Part shown: positions 11,816 through 25,127 of the stretch, piece by piece
How positions within the stretch are numbered: the stretch's first letter is position 1
Layout: each line of letters opens with the position of its first letter
From: Andrena cerasifolii
Taxonomy: Eukaryota; Arthropoda; Insecta; Hymenoptera; Andrenidae
DNA length: 64,000 bases
NCBI RefSeq assembly: GCF_050908995.1
Contig: NC_135133.1
Coordinates: forward strand, 2,026,001-2,090,000
Reading direction: 5' to 3'
Translations under genes and position numbers: made by a program
The notes under the pieces: model-generated
The model's database searches: none
Seen by the model: only the letters and a program-made list of their open reading frames with translations
What the model was told of the DNA's origin: nothing

Positions 11816-13076
11816 TATTTGGAGTAAAATAGTTGAGGAGTTGAAATGGTAAACGACGTTAGTGCCAGCAGTTAACATTTTCAGTACAAACAAAAAACGC
11901 TTGGCTGTTCATTTTGTCGGTTACTTCAACACTCGTTTATCTCAACTTGGTCGTTTTAGCTATGAACTTTCAGTGCTTACAACCCTTACGGATTTAGAGG
12001 GCCGTGCAGATTGCTGGCACTTTCATTGTTTTTCACCACAGTTGGCACATACGAGTTTAGCTCTATCTTGCGATAGTCCTAACAGTTATAATAAATTATT
12101 CCAGCACTCATAACTTTTGCCACCGTATTCCGCATGGAATTCACATCTGTTTCCACTAAAAAATTATTTTTTATTTTTTGTTCAAAATAGCGTCATTCAC
12201 TTCTGCACATTCACCGATTCCTTCTGCAATATCAATTCGTATGTACATCTGACTGTTTCGATTATGTTGTCAACGTACAATGGACGAAAACTCCTTTCAT
12301 TCCCTCAAATAAGCACAAGGCAAGTCAAAAGCTTTTAATGAATAAAAAGAATGTGGTCTATAATTCGAAAACTGTTGTTTCTCGAACCATGACAGTGCAC
12401 ACTTTTTAATGAATTTTAAAGCGGCTTGTACAGATCTATAAGTTCGTGCCACGCATTCATGAACCATCCGATATAAATCGAACAGCCTTCCTTACGTAAC
12501 AACTACTTCCTACATCGTTTCATGCTGCAAGACGTCGATTCATCGAATCCTGCGAACGAAACCGTGAAAGGTCGTTTTTTATAAACTTAATCCACGCCTG
12601 TTATGCGCCCATTACTAACTGTTTCCTTTTCTAATTCAGTTATTCGTGGCAAGTGATCCGTGACACCTAAGCGGCGGCGACTCACCGCGTACCTCGACTT
12701 TATTGTGTTGCCACGAATGAAAAATCACCGCAAGAATTCGATCCCGGCCAAAGGCCGCAGCTATTCTACAACAATGGTAGCGTTTTAAAAACTTACTCGA
12801 AAAAATTAAACCTCCTTGGACGCACACATTCTACGCCGATCCTTGTTCCTGCAACAGACGAAAAATCGATTAAGGTTCCATTCAGATTTTCACTATAAGA
12901 TCATGAACGAAAAGAAATGGTGTGGGATTGATTAAATTAGAAACGAGATATTATTTTTGTAATAATATTATTGTATTATTTTTGTAATAACTATGTAGGG
13001 GGTGATTATAGTATAAATTATAAGAGCTTGTTTTACACGAGAAAGACACTTTCCTGGCAACTGGTGTAGGGAAGAT
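11816..13076. other. unique non-coding sequence
   Basis: Mixed AT-rich sequence with a GC-richer patch at 12600-12850. Frames at 11862, 12117, 12636 and 12951 show no domain or splice pattern. Confidence 0.35.
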
Positions 13077-14708
13077 CGAGGTAAGATGGGCACTGTTATT
13101 TGTTGTATCTGTTGGTAACACAGGTCGATTTTCTTTGGTACACGATCTATGCACGAGTCCGTAATACAGTTTAGTATGATAATGTAGACAAAAGACTAGG
13201 CTATTGAAAGTTCTAACGGAATCACGATTTGACACGTGTAACTTATAAGAATTTGACATAAAATATTAGCGAATAGAAGTTTATATAAAGGTAAGTTTTT
13301 CATGGGCGATTAATTTCGGCATTTATACAAGTGCAGGATGAATATCACATAGTGGTTTAAAAGAAATTTTATGTCTTTATTTTATTTTGATATTATTTAT
13401 CTACAAAATCTACATGCGGTAAAATGACAGGGGTAAGATGGTGCACTTGTCATCTTACTATGTAATGATTCATTCGTATGATAATTTATGTATTTTACAG
13501 TTATTTTTTAATATAATTTTGCAATGCCATGAAATTACATTAAAAAATCAAGCAGACGAGTTTGATCACAAGATGCTTTGTTAGCTGCATTACACGATAT
13601 ACAAGAAGAGGAATCTTGTGCTAATGTTTCATTAAAGTACAATACTCCATAAACTACCTTAAGGGGACTAGGCAGTCAGATCGCTCGAAAATCAAGTATA
13701 TTTTGCGAATTAATTACAAGGAGATGAATACAAATTGTGGCTAGTATTTTGGGGCAATGTTTGTTAATACTATAAACAGTAAAAAAAAAATTATTTGAAT
13801 AATATATACATATGTATGACAGCGCTATAGTTGCCTGATACATAGGTGTTTTTTTCCGGAGCCGCTGTAATTTTGCAGTGATTCTAACTAGGCCGTAAGA
13901 AATTGAATTGTGAAATATTCTCTGAAATTGATACTTTGCCCTGACCCCCCTTCTGCCCTGAACCTATTGAAAAAGAAAAAAAAGAAAAATTAGAAAAACT
14001 GTAAAACGGCAAATTTTAAAGAAACTTGATTTTTCGCCAGGGAAAAGAGCCATTTTCTTTTTTTTTTGTCAAAACAGAAGTTTTCACAGACTTACGCGTA
14101 GGTTCAGGTCGTAACTAGACATGTTTCACATATGTTAATTTGTTTCAAATTGACTTGTACCACCGTTTTTTCGCAATCACTGCAAAACGAAGAGGAAATA
14201 TGATTCCGAGAAAAACGCGTTTAAAGTTTCGAAATAGGAATTAGTCTACCTGCGCGCGCGCAGAAACGGTTTATGACGCGCTCGACCTTTTCGGCTGTAA
14301 AATCCTTAATTTTGCGAATTTTAACATAAACCAAACGGCATTTTACTCAGGAAGGGTGGTACTTTCGAAAAAGACAACAACAAAAAATCGAGTTTCTGAC
14401 TGCCTAGTTCCCTTAAGAAGAAACATGAAGAACTTCAGTGCTGCCTGGGATTTACCTGACCTGAGCATGCTGGATGATTTAGTATGTGAACCATCATACA
14501 CAGTAGTCGAGTAAGATGGCCAATTTACTCACAAATTAGGTTTTAATTTTAAACCAAAGATAACAGTAAAATTATGTTTGTTTACATACATATTTTTACT
14601 TCTAAAGCATGTAAGATTGTTTCGCTAAAATACTGTCTTTTTTTATAAGAAATAAAAAGTTATACGTATTTTCGCTTAGTATGGCCATCTTACCCCCGAT
14701 CTCCCCTA
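13077..14708. mobile_element. TA-flanked TAGGG element hosting a nested insertion
   Basis: Ends TAGGGAAGATCGAGGTAAGA and TCTTACCCCCGATCTCCCCT then A, about 29 bp of inverted repeat, with GTAAGATGG motifs repeated inside (13085, 13433, 14512). The element is split by a TTAA element at 13659-14416; without it the host would be about 870 bp, close to the other members. Confidence 0.7.
13659..14416. mobile_element. TTAA element nested in the 13077 element
   Basis: Left end TTAAGGGGACTAGGCAGTCA, right end TGACTGCCTAGTTCCCTTAA, inside TTAA duplications. Unlike its neighbours it is not palindromic beyond the roughly 22-bp ends. The interior is AT-rich and non-coding. Confidence 0.75.
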
Positions 14709-16351
14709 CAGGTAAACCAATTTCCTCTATTTTTTTATCGTTTACAACCTTATGAATTTTGTGCTGAATTCAAAATACTAACAGCCTTCAAGATATTCGT
14801 GCATTTGCAACCTCTCAAAATATAACAAGAAGCACACAACAGAAGTCTGCTTCTAACCTCAATGTTTCCTCTATTTGCGAGCCCCTGGAACCCTCTTTTG
14901 AACGCCACAACTCTAGGACAATGAACGAAAATCCTCGAACTTCTAAAAATCGCAATTGCACTTTGTAGATCAACATAATAATGATGTGAAAGCTGCAGGG
15001 TAGAGGGAAAGCTAGCAGCACCCTTCGTACACTTGTCCGCTAGTTAAGAGTCTGTGTAGGGTATTTTCCAACATATTTTTTGAATATTAATACTTTAACC
15101 CTGCCGTGATCTTCAGTTCAGCCACACATTTAACACACAACAATATCTCGTTTCTTATATTTTTCTCAGGATTAGAAGAGACCTAAAAAAAAATTAAAAC
15201 GCCACTGGGTCGAAAATACCCCGAGGGCTATAGGAGGGTTAAATAAATGGGAACACGAGTGGGTCAAAACAGACCGGGGGCCGTTGCAGGCTTAGCATCC
15301 CCATGTAACTATGACTGGGAACACATTCAGTGTTTGCTATCGCCAGAAACACAATCATTCACACAAATTGTTCATACTTTTTATATTAAAATGATGGATC
15401 AAGTGATCGAAATCCAGGCATCAAGCAGCAAGATCAAGCCAGTGACTTTCACAATTAGTTATTCTTCTTCATTTACGTGGACGAACCTGTGCTTCACTGT
15501 ACTGTCTTTCCATGTCACTCGAGTGGACCGTAAGTTAGCCACAATATCTGTGGAAGGCCCGCCACGCAGAAAGAACCACCCTGTTCCCATCCGCAGCCGC
15601 GATCCACGGCGAAGATCGCGCCCGGAACATCGAGTGGCGCGCGTATCGCGCTGATTTATTGTCAGCTGAAATCTGTCCGAGTGATCTGGCGCGGTGCATT
15701 ATGCATTTGCACGCAGTTTCGCGGATACTATCGCGAGAAATAGGGAAACAGGGGAACGTAGCGGCTGGAGAGGCTGTATCTCGTCGAGGGGGGTATCCCG
15801 TTAGGGAACGTAGCCCGATATGGAACGATTTGGTGGAACAGGGGAACACGAGGCGTTGCTGCTTCCTCGTGTTACACATTTCAGGCAATGCTTCAACCTC
15901 GGACAAGCTCACAGTATCGCTATATTATCGCCAGTTCGCCTGGTGTGCTTTTGACCGTTTAGTGATGAGACTGGTGCAGTGTTTTCTCAGGAATCCCAAG
16001 CCAGTCGGTGTTCAAACACCTATTCCAAGAGATTAAAACGTACCTGACGTCGATATTTCAGATTCACACATGCTGAAGTGATTACTAGTTGGAAGTGATA
16101 ATGTCGATGCTATCAGTAAGGGGATCAGGTGTGTCAACCCTCGGCTGGCGGTGTCTAGGTCTTCCTCGACCAATTGTGACGCCACGAAGGGTACTTGTAT
16201 TGCAGAAAAATTCAGAAATCGAACAAATGAATTGTTTTGATAAAAGGACTGCCTAAGATGCGCATAGTAGGACACTTTCCAAGGCTGCAGATTTGAGGTT
16301 CTTAAATTCTTTCTTAAAAATGTATGCTGGTTTTGTAGGGATTTGGGGATC
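14709..16351. other. mostly unique non-coding sequence
   Basis: Apart from the 148-bp element at 15095, this holds a GC-richer block at 15530-15850 with overlapping frames on both strands (135 and 125 codons). I could not assign either frame to a family. No signal peptide, repeats or convincing splice sites. Confidence 0.35.
15095..15242. mobile_element. very short TTAA element (148 bp)
   Basis: Starts TTAACCCTGCCGTGA and ends TATAGGAGGGTTAA; contains the GGGTCGAAAATACCC motif near its right end. TTAA at both ends and AGGGTTAA termini suggest a piggyBac-type remnant. Confidence 0.45.
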
Positions 16352-16354
16352 TAA

Positions 16355-16777
16355 CAAGGAGAGTATTTTAGGTGTCCGCCTCGGATCATTTTGATTTTTG
16401 GATATGTTATAGAGGACCGAAAAATAAGAAATACGTGTTTTTTTATTTTTCCCTGTTTTCATATTTGGGGGGTGAAAACTGCGTTCAAAGTTAGGGGTGA
16501 AAAATCATTTTTGTGGAATATCTCGAGAACTATTAGAGATAGGGGAATAGTGTCAATGGACGAATTTTGTGTCTTTGAATGCGAAATATTACTGACTCGC
16601 CAGATTTTCAAAAATCCACAAAAATGATTTTTCAACCCTAACTTTGAACGCAGTTTTCACTCCACAAATATGAAAACGGGGAAAAATAAAAAAACACGTA
16701 TTTCTTATTTTTCGATCCTCTATAACATATCCAAAAATCAAAATGATCGGAGGCGGACACCTAAAATACTCTCCTTG
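16355..16777. mobile_element. palindromic Harbinger-like MITE with TAA duplication
   Basis: Ends CAAGGAGAGTATTTTAGGTG and its inverse CACCTAAAATACTCTCCTTG, flanked by TAA on both sides (16352-16354, 16778-16780). The arms run nearly to the centre. Terminal CAAGG plus a 3-bp TAA duplication fits the PIF/Harbinger superfamily. Confidence 0.8.
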
Positions 16778-16780
16778 TAA

Positions 16781-17485
16781 GTGCAAAAATAACCTCAGTT
16801 TTGCACCATCACTTACAGCTTTTTCACAACTTGCTTTGACGTTTTTATGTTGTAATTTAAGCCACGAGTAGCCAGTTAATAGTGGCAAATTAGTGAAGTC
16901 ACAACTAGCTGATATGGGTTGGCTATTCAATATAAACTGATAGAAATTTCTATAATAAGTTCTACTACTTACTAGCACCAACCGCTGTGGCAACCCTAAA
17001 GCCTTCCATAGTGTTTTTGTCGAAATTGTGTTTTTCGAATTCAACACTTAAAAATATATTAAAGCAGTTAAAATATTTAAAGAAGTTTTTTTCATCGCAG
17101 CCCTGTGCTATCAAAACCTTTCCTCACTCTCGTTTCTCTACCTAATTACAATGGTGATTTTGTATTTCTTTCATCAAGATCTGCAATATGAAAGAACGAA
17201 GTCGATTCGGTGACTTCGAAAATACAATTTCTAAAGTTAATTTTTATTTATATTTCTAACCGTTAGCGACTGATATTTCAGGATTCGTTTATATTCATCA
17301 AACCCAACATTTTTAACCTGCTTTCGTTAAAAAATCGCTATTCCAAAACGCGTTTCGACACTTCATCACTTTGAGTGACGCGGCGTGTTTTCACGCCCAG
17401 GTGTTTACTCTCTGTGCATGGTTTTAGCGTATTTTCACGTCGATATTTTTTAAAAAAGATCGGAAGTATTGTCGCACAGTCTGAC
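16781..17485. other. unique non-coding sequence between two MITEs
   Basis: AT-rich, no recognisable gene or repeat. Confidence 0.4.
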
Positions 17486-17488
17486 TAA

Positions 17489-17920
17489 CAAGGGAACATC
17501 CCGAACCTGGAAATTCAAAAAATTCTGAAGCTTCGTGAATATATAGGGAATTTCCCTCCGATTAGAATGCAATTTTTGTCTGATGCCCAAATTCACTATA
17601 AGGGGGTGTAATTGATCCCTGAAAGTCCGGTTATTTTCCGATTTTTCTGTTATAACTCGTGAACTGTAAAATAATTGTTTACCAAATGATATATATAATT
17701 AAAAGAAGTAACTTTTGTCTCGAAATTTTTTTTCTATCTCTTACATTTCGCGAGTTATAACACAAAATCGGAAAATAGCCGAATTTTCGGGGATTAATTT
17801 CACGCCCTTCGAGTGAATTTGGGCAGCAAACAGAAATTGCGTTGTAATCAGGAGGAAATCCCCTACATATTCACAAAGTTTCAGAATTTTTTGAATTTTC
17901 GGGTTCGGGATCTTCCCTTG
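17489..17920. mobile_element. second palindromic Harbinger-like MITE with TAA duplication
   Basis: Ends CAAGGGAACATCCCGAACC and GGTTCGGGATCTTCCCTTG, flanked by TAA (17486-17488 and 17921-17923). Arms of about 190 bp show scattered mismatches, so it looks older than the one at 16355. A different family but the same terminal CAAGG and target type. Confidence 0.8.
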
Positions 17921-18089
17921 TAAGGTTGTATTTGGACTCATTTTCATCGAAAATGCTTATCCTGAATAATTATTGACAGAAGCGATCGCTCGAGGAAAAT
18001 CCTGATCGACCTGAAGAGGCATTCTTTTAAACATTGGCCTAATCAAAATTTTAAAAGACTCAGAACCCACCAGAAAGGGCATTCTAACC

Positions 18090-18368
18090 TAAGGTGACCA
18101 TTCGTCCCCGATTTCTGGAAGACGATTTGTGTCCTCGGTATTTTTTTGTAATTTAAGGAAAATTTGCCCCCGATTTTCCGTAATATTCCCCGATTCTGTA
18201 TTTCTTTTTCAAAGTTACAAAATAATCACTGTGAAACCGAAGCCACGAGTTTGCTATTCAAATTCTACTAATTTCGCAACAGCGTAACCGACTCTGCGAG
18301 GAGTTGTGGTGGTCCTTAAAAAAATATCTCATGTCCCCGCAAACCCCAAGAAAAAAATGGTCATCTTA
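18090..18368. mobile_element. hAT-like MITE with exact TTCTAACC duplication
   Basis: Ends TAAGGTGACCAT and ATGGTCATCTTA, flanked by exact 8-bp duplications TTCTAACC (18082-18089 and 18369-18376). Internal C-rich stretches (GTCCCCG, GCCCCCG) next to the ends resemble the element at 39669. 279 bp, non-coding. Confidence 0.85.
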
Positions 18369-18376
18369 TTCTAACC

Positions 18377-19596
18377 ACTGTGGACACTCTTTCGGGATAA
18401 CGATCAATGCAACGGCATTGCGGGCCTAGAAAACTGGCAAGGCCCTTCAGTTTCCCAAAATATTCCTAATTCTACGACGAAATTAATAAATATTGTTGCT
18501 GCGCACGAAATTGCCGAATCGTGTAGGGAAGTTTGAATGAATATATCCTGTGCTTCGTAACTGTTTTAGTTATTTAATTTTTTTAATTTCTGTGACCATA
18601 TCTGGATCTGCAAGCCAGCGTTAGCAATTGTTATTGCATCCCCACCATAAACACAGAGACTTTTACGCTATCCGCGATGGGGAATTTCATACGCACCAAC
18701 CCAGTACCTGAAAAGCAGTATTCCTCAGCGTCGCTTTTTACGCCCGATCGTGGGCGAATAGAACGGACGTGGCACGTGAAACTCGAGCAGAGAGAAGGAC
18801 GAAACTTTATCAGGGGCGCGGCAAGCTGTACGTGTTCGCGCCCCGACGGGCTGCTTTGCATTCGGTCCCGTTAAAAGACAACCAGGAGATCCTTTCGCTC
18901 CTGGACAAATTTAAATTGCACTGGCCGCGTATAAAGCTGAACGTACGGCTAGAGCGTGCTACCACGATGGGATCCCTGGGATTCCAGCACCTAGAAAGTG
19001 GAGTAGACGCTGGACGGTAGATCCGTGAGGAATTCGTATCTCCTTTCTAGCTGCGGCGCTTTTTTATTGGGTCATCTGGCAAGTAAGTCGGTTTTTCTGG
19101 GGACTGAGTTTGTAACATTGGGAGTAACCAGCTGCGTTATTTATCTGTTTGCCGGGAATATCAGTTTCTGAAGGGATCCTCAGATAATGAATAATTTATT
19201 TGTGGTGGGCGTTTAAAATGGAAGTGGCGAAGGAATGTATTTAGTATTTAATGTTATATGAGTTTGAGAAGGAAAACGACGCAACTGTAGTGGTGGAAAA
19301 GTATTTGTCGGGGGTATAGAGAGATTGTTAGTGTAAATCAGGGTCATAGGTGGTTTGAGGGATGAATTCAGGAGAGGAAGTTGAAATTCTAACTGAAGAA
19401 TTTTTTTAAACATGTTCAAGAGGATTTTGAAAAAGAATAGATAGGAAGTAAAAGCTTCGTAGATGTGAAAGGATTGCAAGGAGAACATTGTTCGCGTGTT
19501 TAAAGATGGTCAGGTTTAGGTACTTGGGGCTAGGGAGATGTTAGTACGTTTGAAGTCTGTTGAATACCTTGATGTTGTTCTAGTAAATCTTTCAAC
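18377..19596. other. unique non-coding sequence
   Basis: A GC-richer block at 18640-19030 with short frames on both strands and no domain; then AT-rich sequence up to the trinucleotide repeat. Confidence 0.35.
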
Positions 19597-19779
<183 letters not shown>

Positions 19780-19996
19780 AACGGGTAATCACCCTTTGGT
19801 TACGTACAGAGTACCTGTAGGAAAAACAAAATTATAAGGTACAGCCAGTGTTTCGAAACGTATCAATAATTTGGTTTTTAGAGGAGATAGGTGAGTTGTT
19901 CAAGGAAAAGTCTATCTGATGACTGACATTATTGGCCAGTTTACATAGACGATCGATGGTGTTGCGTTCCCCGAAGCCAATGGCGTGCTTGCTTAC

Positions 19997-20294
19997 TAGG
20001 GCGGAGCGCAAAATTTAAATTTAAATTTTCAGTTGGCCTGAGTGCGGGATAGTTGTCTTTTGATTAACCAAACACAAGTGTAAAAAAATTTTGGAAAAAT
20101 ATTCATGTCTGCAGGTTCCTTTTTCTCCTAAAATGATTATATGATTGTTTAGGAGGAAAAGGAACCTGCAGACATGAATATTTTTCCAATTTTTTTACAG
20201 TTGTTTTTGGTTAATCAAAAGACAGCTATCCCGCACCCATGCCAACTGAAAATTCAAATTTAAATTTTCGCCTATATAGTATCGCTCCGCCCTA
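19997..20294. mobile_element. young palindromic hAT-like MITE (298 bp)
   Basis: Ends TAGGGCGGAGCG and CGCTCCGCCCTA, flanked by exact TTGCTTAC duplications (19989-19996 and 20295-20302). The arms are nearly identical through GGAACCTGCAGACATGAATA and meet around 20140 with a spacer of about 20 bp. The exact duplication and high arm identity point to recent insertion. Confidence 0.9.
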
Positions 20295-20302
20295 TTGCTT
20301 AC

Positions 20303-23243
20303 GATTACATAGAATAGTATTTTCTGAATATTTCTGGTGGAGCATTAAACTTGAAGAGTTGTAAAATGTCCGAGCAAACAATGAGATTGTTCAAAATTTT
20401 TTAGACAAACGTTAAATTTCTTAAAATTTCGAATACATTGGTAAACTTCATTCGCTGAATATGCAAATAATCTCTCTGCTTCTATTCGAGGGGGGAATCC
20501 TATTCTTTTGGCTAAAAACATAGCAAAATTGGGGATTTTTAAAAAAAAAAACCAGCGATTCGATTCATCTGAAATTTGGACCATGTTTTGACGCATCTTT
20601 GAAGAAGTTGTAGTTTTTTTTTTATTATTTTTTAACCATAAATATAATAGTTATGCACGAGCATCGGTAAGATGAAAATGCGTGTTCAGGACACACTGGA
20701 AGATCTTGCAAGGACGTTCAGTACTAGTTCGTCGCTAAGAGTTCACCGTTCCGTGGTTCGAAACTATCGAACTCTGTATAAAAGCGAAAAGAGAAGGTTT
20801 AAAACGCATTTGCAAATATCTGACGAGGGAACTTCGATAACCCGAAAATTCCGATTTTTTTTATACTCTGCAGGTTTGTGGAGGACTTCAATAGAAGTAT
20901 CATACAACTTTTTCTACGCTACGTTTTGGTTCTACAGGGTGAAAACATCCCCGACAGGTTAATGTGTATTGTCCTGTACATCTAGAAAATTTAATGGTCT
21001 TTTATGCTGCACAAAACAATACAAGCAAATCGTTCAAAATTTGCAGTTTAAACAAAAAAAAAACGTTCCCCACCAGTGTACACATTAGTAACATCTACTC
21101 AAACAATCCCATTGTGAATGCAATGTAGGTAACGTCAAAAACCTTACTACTCCATCATCCATAACTAAACTAACGATAAACAACTAATATCCATAAACGA
21201 TTAACGTTAACCACACCTAAACTGAACTCAACATAATCACAATTCCTATAAGAGTAATCCCCGCTCTCTCCCTTCCCCTCCGTCCTCAACCCCCTTCTTT
21301 GAATAGAAGATCACACATTCACAGGTCGGAGGAGCTTTCCTAAAAATTTCCAACCCACGCGCAGACCGTTTGAAACTTATGTTCGTCCTCCTCGATCGAC
21401 TTCCCCCGCAGACTATCAGCTTCGAGCCACTTTAGATCGTGGGCATTAGAAATTTCTCGGCCGATCGTTGGAAAACGGACATTAACGTGACCTCGCCAAT
21501 TTCCGTGCAACACCCCTCGACTGAAGGGGAGGGGGGGGGGGATACTCGTTAGAAATTCACGAAGCCACGAACACGCTGGAGGACTTTATCCCCGAGCTTT
21601 GGCAGAATTTGCATCGCGTCCCGTTAGAGGACAGCGATCCCAGATGCGGCGGGCCGACATAGTGCAACGCCTACAACGAGACACGGTAATCCTCTCCTCT
21701 CGATGTACGCACGTCGTATCAGCTGCAACGAGGGAAAGAGAAGGACGAGCGAGGGGTGGGGGAAATCGTTCCCCATACGAGTATGGAAATTGCGGTGGAT
21801 GAAGTGCATCCAGGTTGCGCGTTGGGTACGTGTGCGTGACGATGCACGTGGCGGTGCACGCGTCCGAGAACGGAGGTGCAGCGAGTGCCGCGATTTCGAT
21901 TAGAAAACGAGGGGATGTGGGGAAGGGTTTGCGTTTGAATATGCTTGAAAGGGGGGAAGGTCAATTTTGAGGGGATGGGAGATTGGATTGTATCTTATGC
22001 TTTTCAGTGTAGTTCCTTGTAGTTCGTTTGTGTTAAGTTCCGATGCTTTTGGGACAGATAAGTTTCGTATGGTTCGTTGAAAGGAGGATTGGCGTACGAT
22101 GTGTTGAGGATTTATTACATTTTCGTGTTGCGTTGTGTCGTATAGTGCTCGACAATATTTTTTGCCGAATATATGATTACGTGTACAATAATTGAAACAT
22201 AAATTCCCAAGAAAAGGCATATACAATCTACTTAAAAATTGTGTAAGACGTAAATAAAGCACAGAAAATAATTTGAATACACGAAATCTAGATACAACTT
22301 TTGAAAACTTATAACGAGGGATAATTTATTGCGACACATTTTTTTGACGATAAAGTCGCTTTGAATAGTCACTTGTTTACTGATTCTTACATTTGAAACA
22401 ATAAGCCATTTTTTCTAACTAATAATTGATAATTTAAAACGATGCCATTTATGTATCAGATGATATACTATTTACATTACAGGAATTTCGTTAACTTCTC
22501 GACCAATCGACAAGAAATAGTGTTCACCACTATAGGACAGATACTTTTTTTGGCACTTTTGTAAAATGTGAAGAGTAACAGAAGCAGCATGATCTAGTGA
22601 GAGTGGAGTTAGTGATATAGAATGAGAGAATTTGGAAATTTGTGCACGTACGTACGTAGAGTAATAAATGTTGGCTTTTGTTTTGGCTATTAGTGTGTCA
22701 TAACTTATATTATGATTTACGTGAAATAGTGATTGTTAATTGTGTATAATTGATTATAAATATTTTCATATTAATATTGAAGAGAAGAAAGACTGATAGG
22801 TAATTGTAAGTATTGGCAATAACTGTTTATAAGATTAATTGATGTATCGAAACGTCTTAATTTACAGGGATTTCGTTTAATTTTTAATTTTAATATAATT
22901 TCTAAGTTTTCAATTTGATTATTAAGCATGCTGACCAACAAAATTATTTGTAAACCTCCCAGAATTGTCATTTCTCCTAAAAAATTCAATATAGCGAAAT
23001 CGGCACCTCTACGCAGAAAAGTACTTACTTCACGTTAGATTTTACCAACATCGTAGTTTTAACAAAATGGATACGAATTCAGAAGTCATGTTCAATGGAA
23101 ACTGTGTGTTAAAGTGATTTAAACAAACATCTGTAGACGGCCACCTTATGGAAATCAAAAATCAGTTTAGCTTCTTTTCTATCCAATTCGGAAATAGAAG
23201 TCACCCTAAACGACATCAATACGCATACTCAACCCAGTCATGC
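20303..23243. other. long unique non-coding stretch
   Basis: About 2.9 kb. It holds a homopolymer G run at about 21528-21541, a GC-richer zone at 21320-21960 with overlapping frames on both strands (60-80 codons), and AT-rich sequence elsewhere. No domain, tRNA or paired element ends were found. The frame at 20672-20962 is unassigned. Confidence 0.35.
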
Positions 23244-23251
23244 AAAGGTTT

Positions 23252-23592
23252 CAGTGGCGGATTTAAGAAAAAAGGCCCAGGTGGCAAACGTTCTGAGGGG
23301 CCCATTTTTTCGGGAAAATGAAGAGGTAGATTACCAAAACCGGGCTAAGGGTAGTAGTACTGCAAAAATATAGTTTGGATAAAATCAAAATTTTTTACGG
23401 ATGGGGCCCTAGGGGCCCTTCTGGAGGGGCCCATGTTTCCAGGAAAATGAAGAGGTAGTTTACTAAAAACAGTCTCAGTGTAGTAGTACAGAAAAAAATA
23501 TAATTTGGATAAAATCATAATTTTTTTAAGGATGGGGCCCCGTGGGGCCCTGGGGCAACTGCTCATCGGCCGCCCTGTTAAATCCGCCACTA
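23252..23592. mobile_element. hAT-like MITE with exact AAAGGTTT duplication
   Basis: Ends CAGTGGCGGATTTAA and TTAAATCCGCCACTA, flanked by AAAGGTTT (23244-23251 and 23593-23600). Inside, a unit of about 120 bp (GGGGCCC, GGAAAATGAAGAGGTAG, then TTTGGATAAAATCA) occurs twice in tandem. 341 bp. Confidence 0.9.
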
Positions 23593-23853
23593 AAAGGTTT
23601 CCTTGAATATTATAAAGAAAATAACAACTATAAGAATTAATAAGCTCAAAAACCTAACAATCAACACCACATTCATTACCCCAATAAGAAATCCATAAAA
23701 ATCCACAAAAACTCCTCTATGCTACTATGAAACTCAACTCTCCAAACGAAATCTGAAATCCAAGCAGTCCACCCCGTAACGCCAACGATCCTCCAACCAA
23801 AATCTTGCCCTTCTCAGAAAACCTCCCTTACAATTACTAACCCACAATTCTCT

Positions 23854-24119
23854 TAGGGGTGGATTTGGAGATTTGTGGCTAGCAATATTTGCCGCTCTTC
23901 CCGTGAAATATCATCAGATATTTTAATTTAAGAGAATCGAGACAATTTTAAAAGTAATTCAATACGACAACTCACATATGAGTTATTACTAATTTGCTAC
24001 ATGAAAAAAAGTGAATTATTTTTAAAGTTGCCTTAAGTCTCTGTGTTTAAACAATTTTCAATTTCTTTCGCTCAAAATTTGCCGCCCTCGGCTTCAGCCT
24101 TCATACAAATCCGCCCCTG
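23854..24119 (+). mobile_element. hAT-like element, family B, copy 1
   Basis: Ends TAGGGGTGGATTTGGAGATT and CAAATCCGCCCCTG. Internally it matches the element at 30264-30564 in the opposite orientation (shared AACTCACATATGAGTTATTA). The flanking 8-mers AATTCTCT and ATCCCTCC agree at only 4 of 8, so the insertion is old. Confidence 0.7.
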
Positions 24120-25029
24120 ATCCCTCCTCATCACGCTGAAATCACTCCCATCCAAGTATCCCATAAAAGTCTCTGAAATACCTGCGAAGTCCACAAGGGA
24201 ACCTAGCATATCGAAACACTCGAGCCATTTCCCTGAAACAGGTCGCGGAACGTGCATGGTTCTCCAAGTGGCGCGCATCGCTCCCCCCATAAATCATCGG
24301 CTCGCGGCGGAGCAGTTTTTTCTCCGGCCCCAGACACGGTCATGCAAAAAACTAATCCGTCGGTTTGCACCTTTAGGAGGTGGCAATAAATAACGCGGTT
24401 TATCGAGCATCCCCTTGCCGCGCTCAGCAAACCGTGTCCTCCAGATAAATGATACCAACACCAGCGTCACTGCACGCGGGCGCGCTCGCGCTCACGACTC
24501 CTCGAGCGTTACTAGCGTTCACTTAGGTGGTCGTGCGTCCGCGCGATTTATCCTTCGATCATACACCGGCTCGCGGATAGCAAAGTATCCGCGGCTAAAA
24601 CCCCTCGGCAGACACCGCGTACCACGCATTTAACTCGCACGCTGATCTATGCGCTCGAAGCGCGTACGAGCTATTTGCACGTCGGCTGGCAAACGGTGGA
24701 AACCTTGTAGTTACCGATTTTTTTTCTCCATTGTGGGTACTGCAACGCTTATTGATTGCCCCTTTGTTGGGGGGAAGGTAACTTCTGTGGAATTTTCGCG
24801 ATCGAGAAAGGCTGCGGAGGTCGTCGCTCGTGAGCGTTCCTTGGGAATAGGTTTCGCTGTTAGGAGCTCGTAGAAGGTGGGACTGCTCGTCGAAATTGTG
24901 GGGCGAGGAATCTTGGCTTTTGGTGGGCGACTGTATTTGGCGATGGGGTTTGCCGTTTTATTTCTGATTTAGTTGACGCTTGGGAGGATTTTTACTGGAA
25001 AGGGGGGATTATGGTATCCTTTTATAGGA
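24120..25029. other. unique GC-rich non-coding block
   Basis: Relatively GC-rich at 24220-24880, with CpG-rich stretches such as CGCGGGCGCGCTCGCGCTC near 24474. Short frames on both strands, none assignable. Could be regulatory, but no specific site is identified. Confidence 0.35.
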
Positions 25030-25127
25030 TTATTATTATTATTATTAATTATACGGGAAACCCCATGGTATACAAAATACATAAGACAAATGCGGTTTAC
25101 AGAGACTGAACAATAAATTAACCAACC

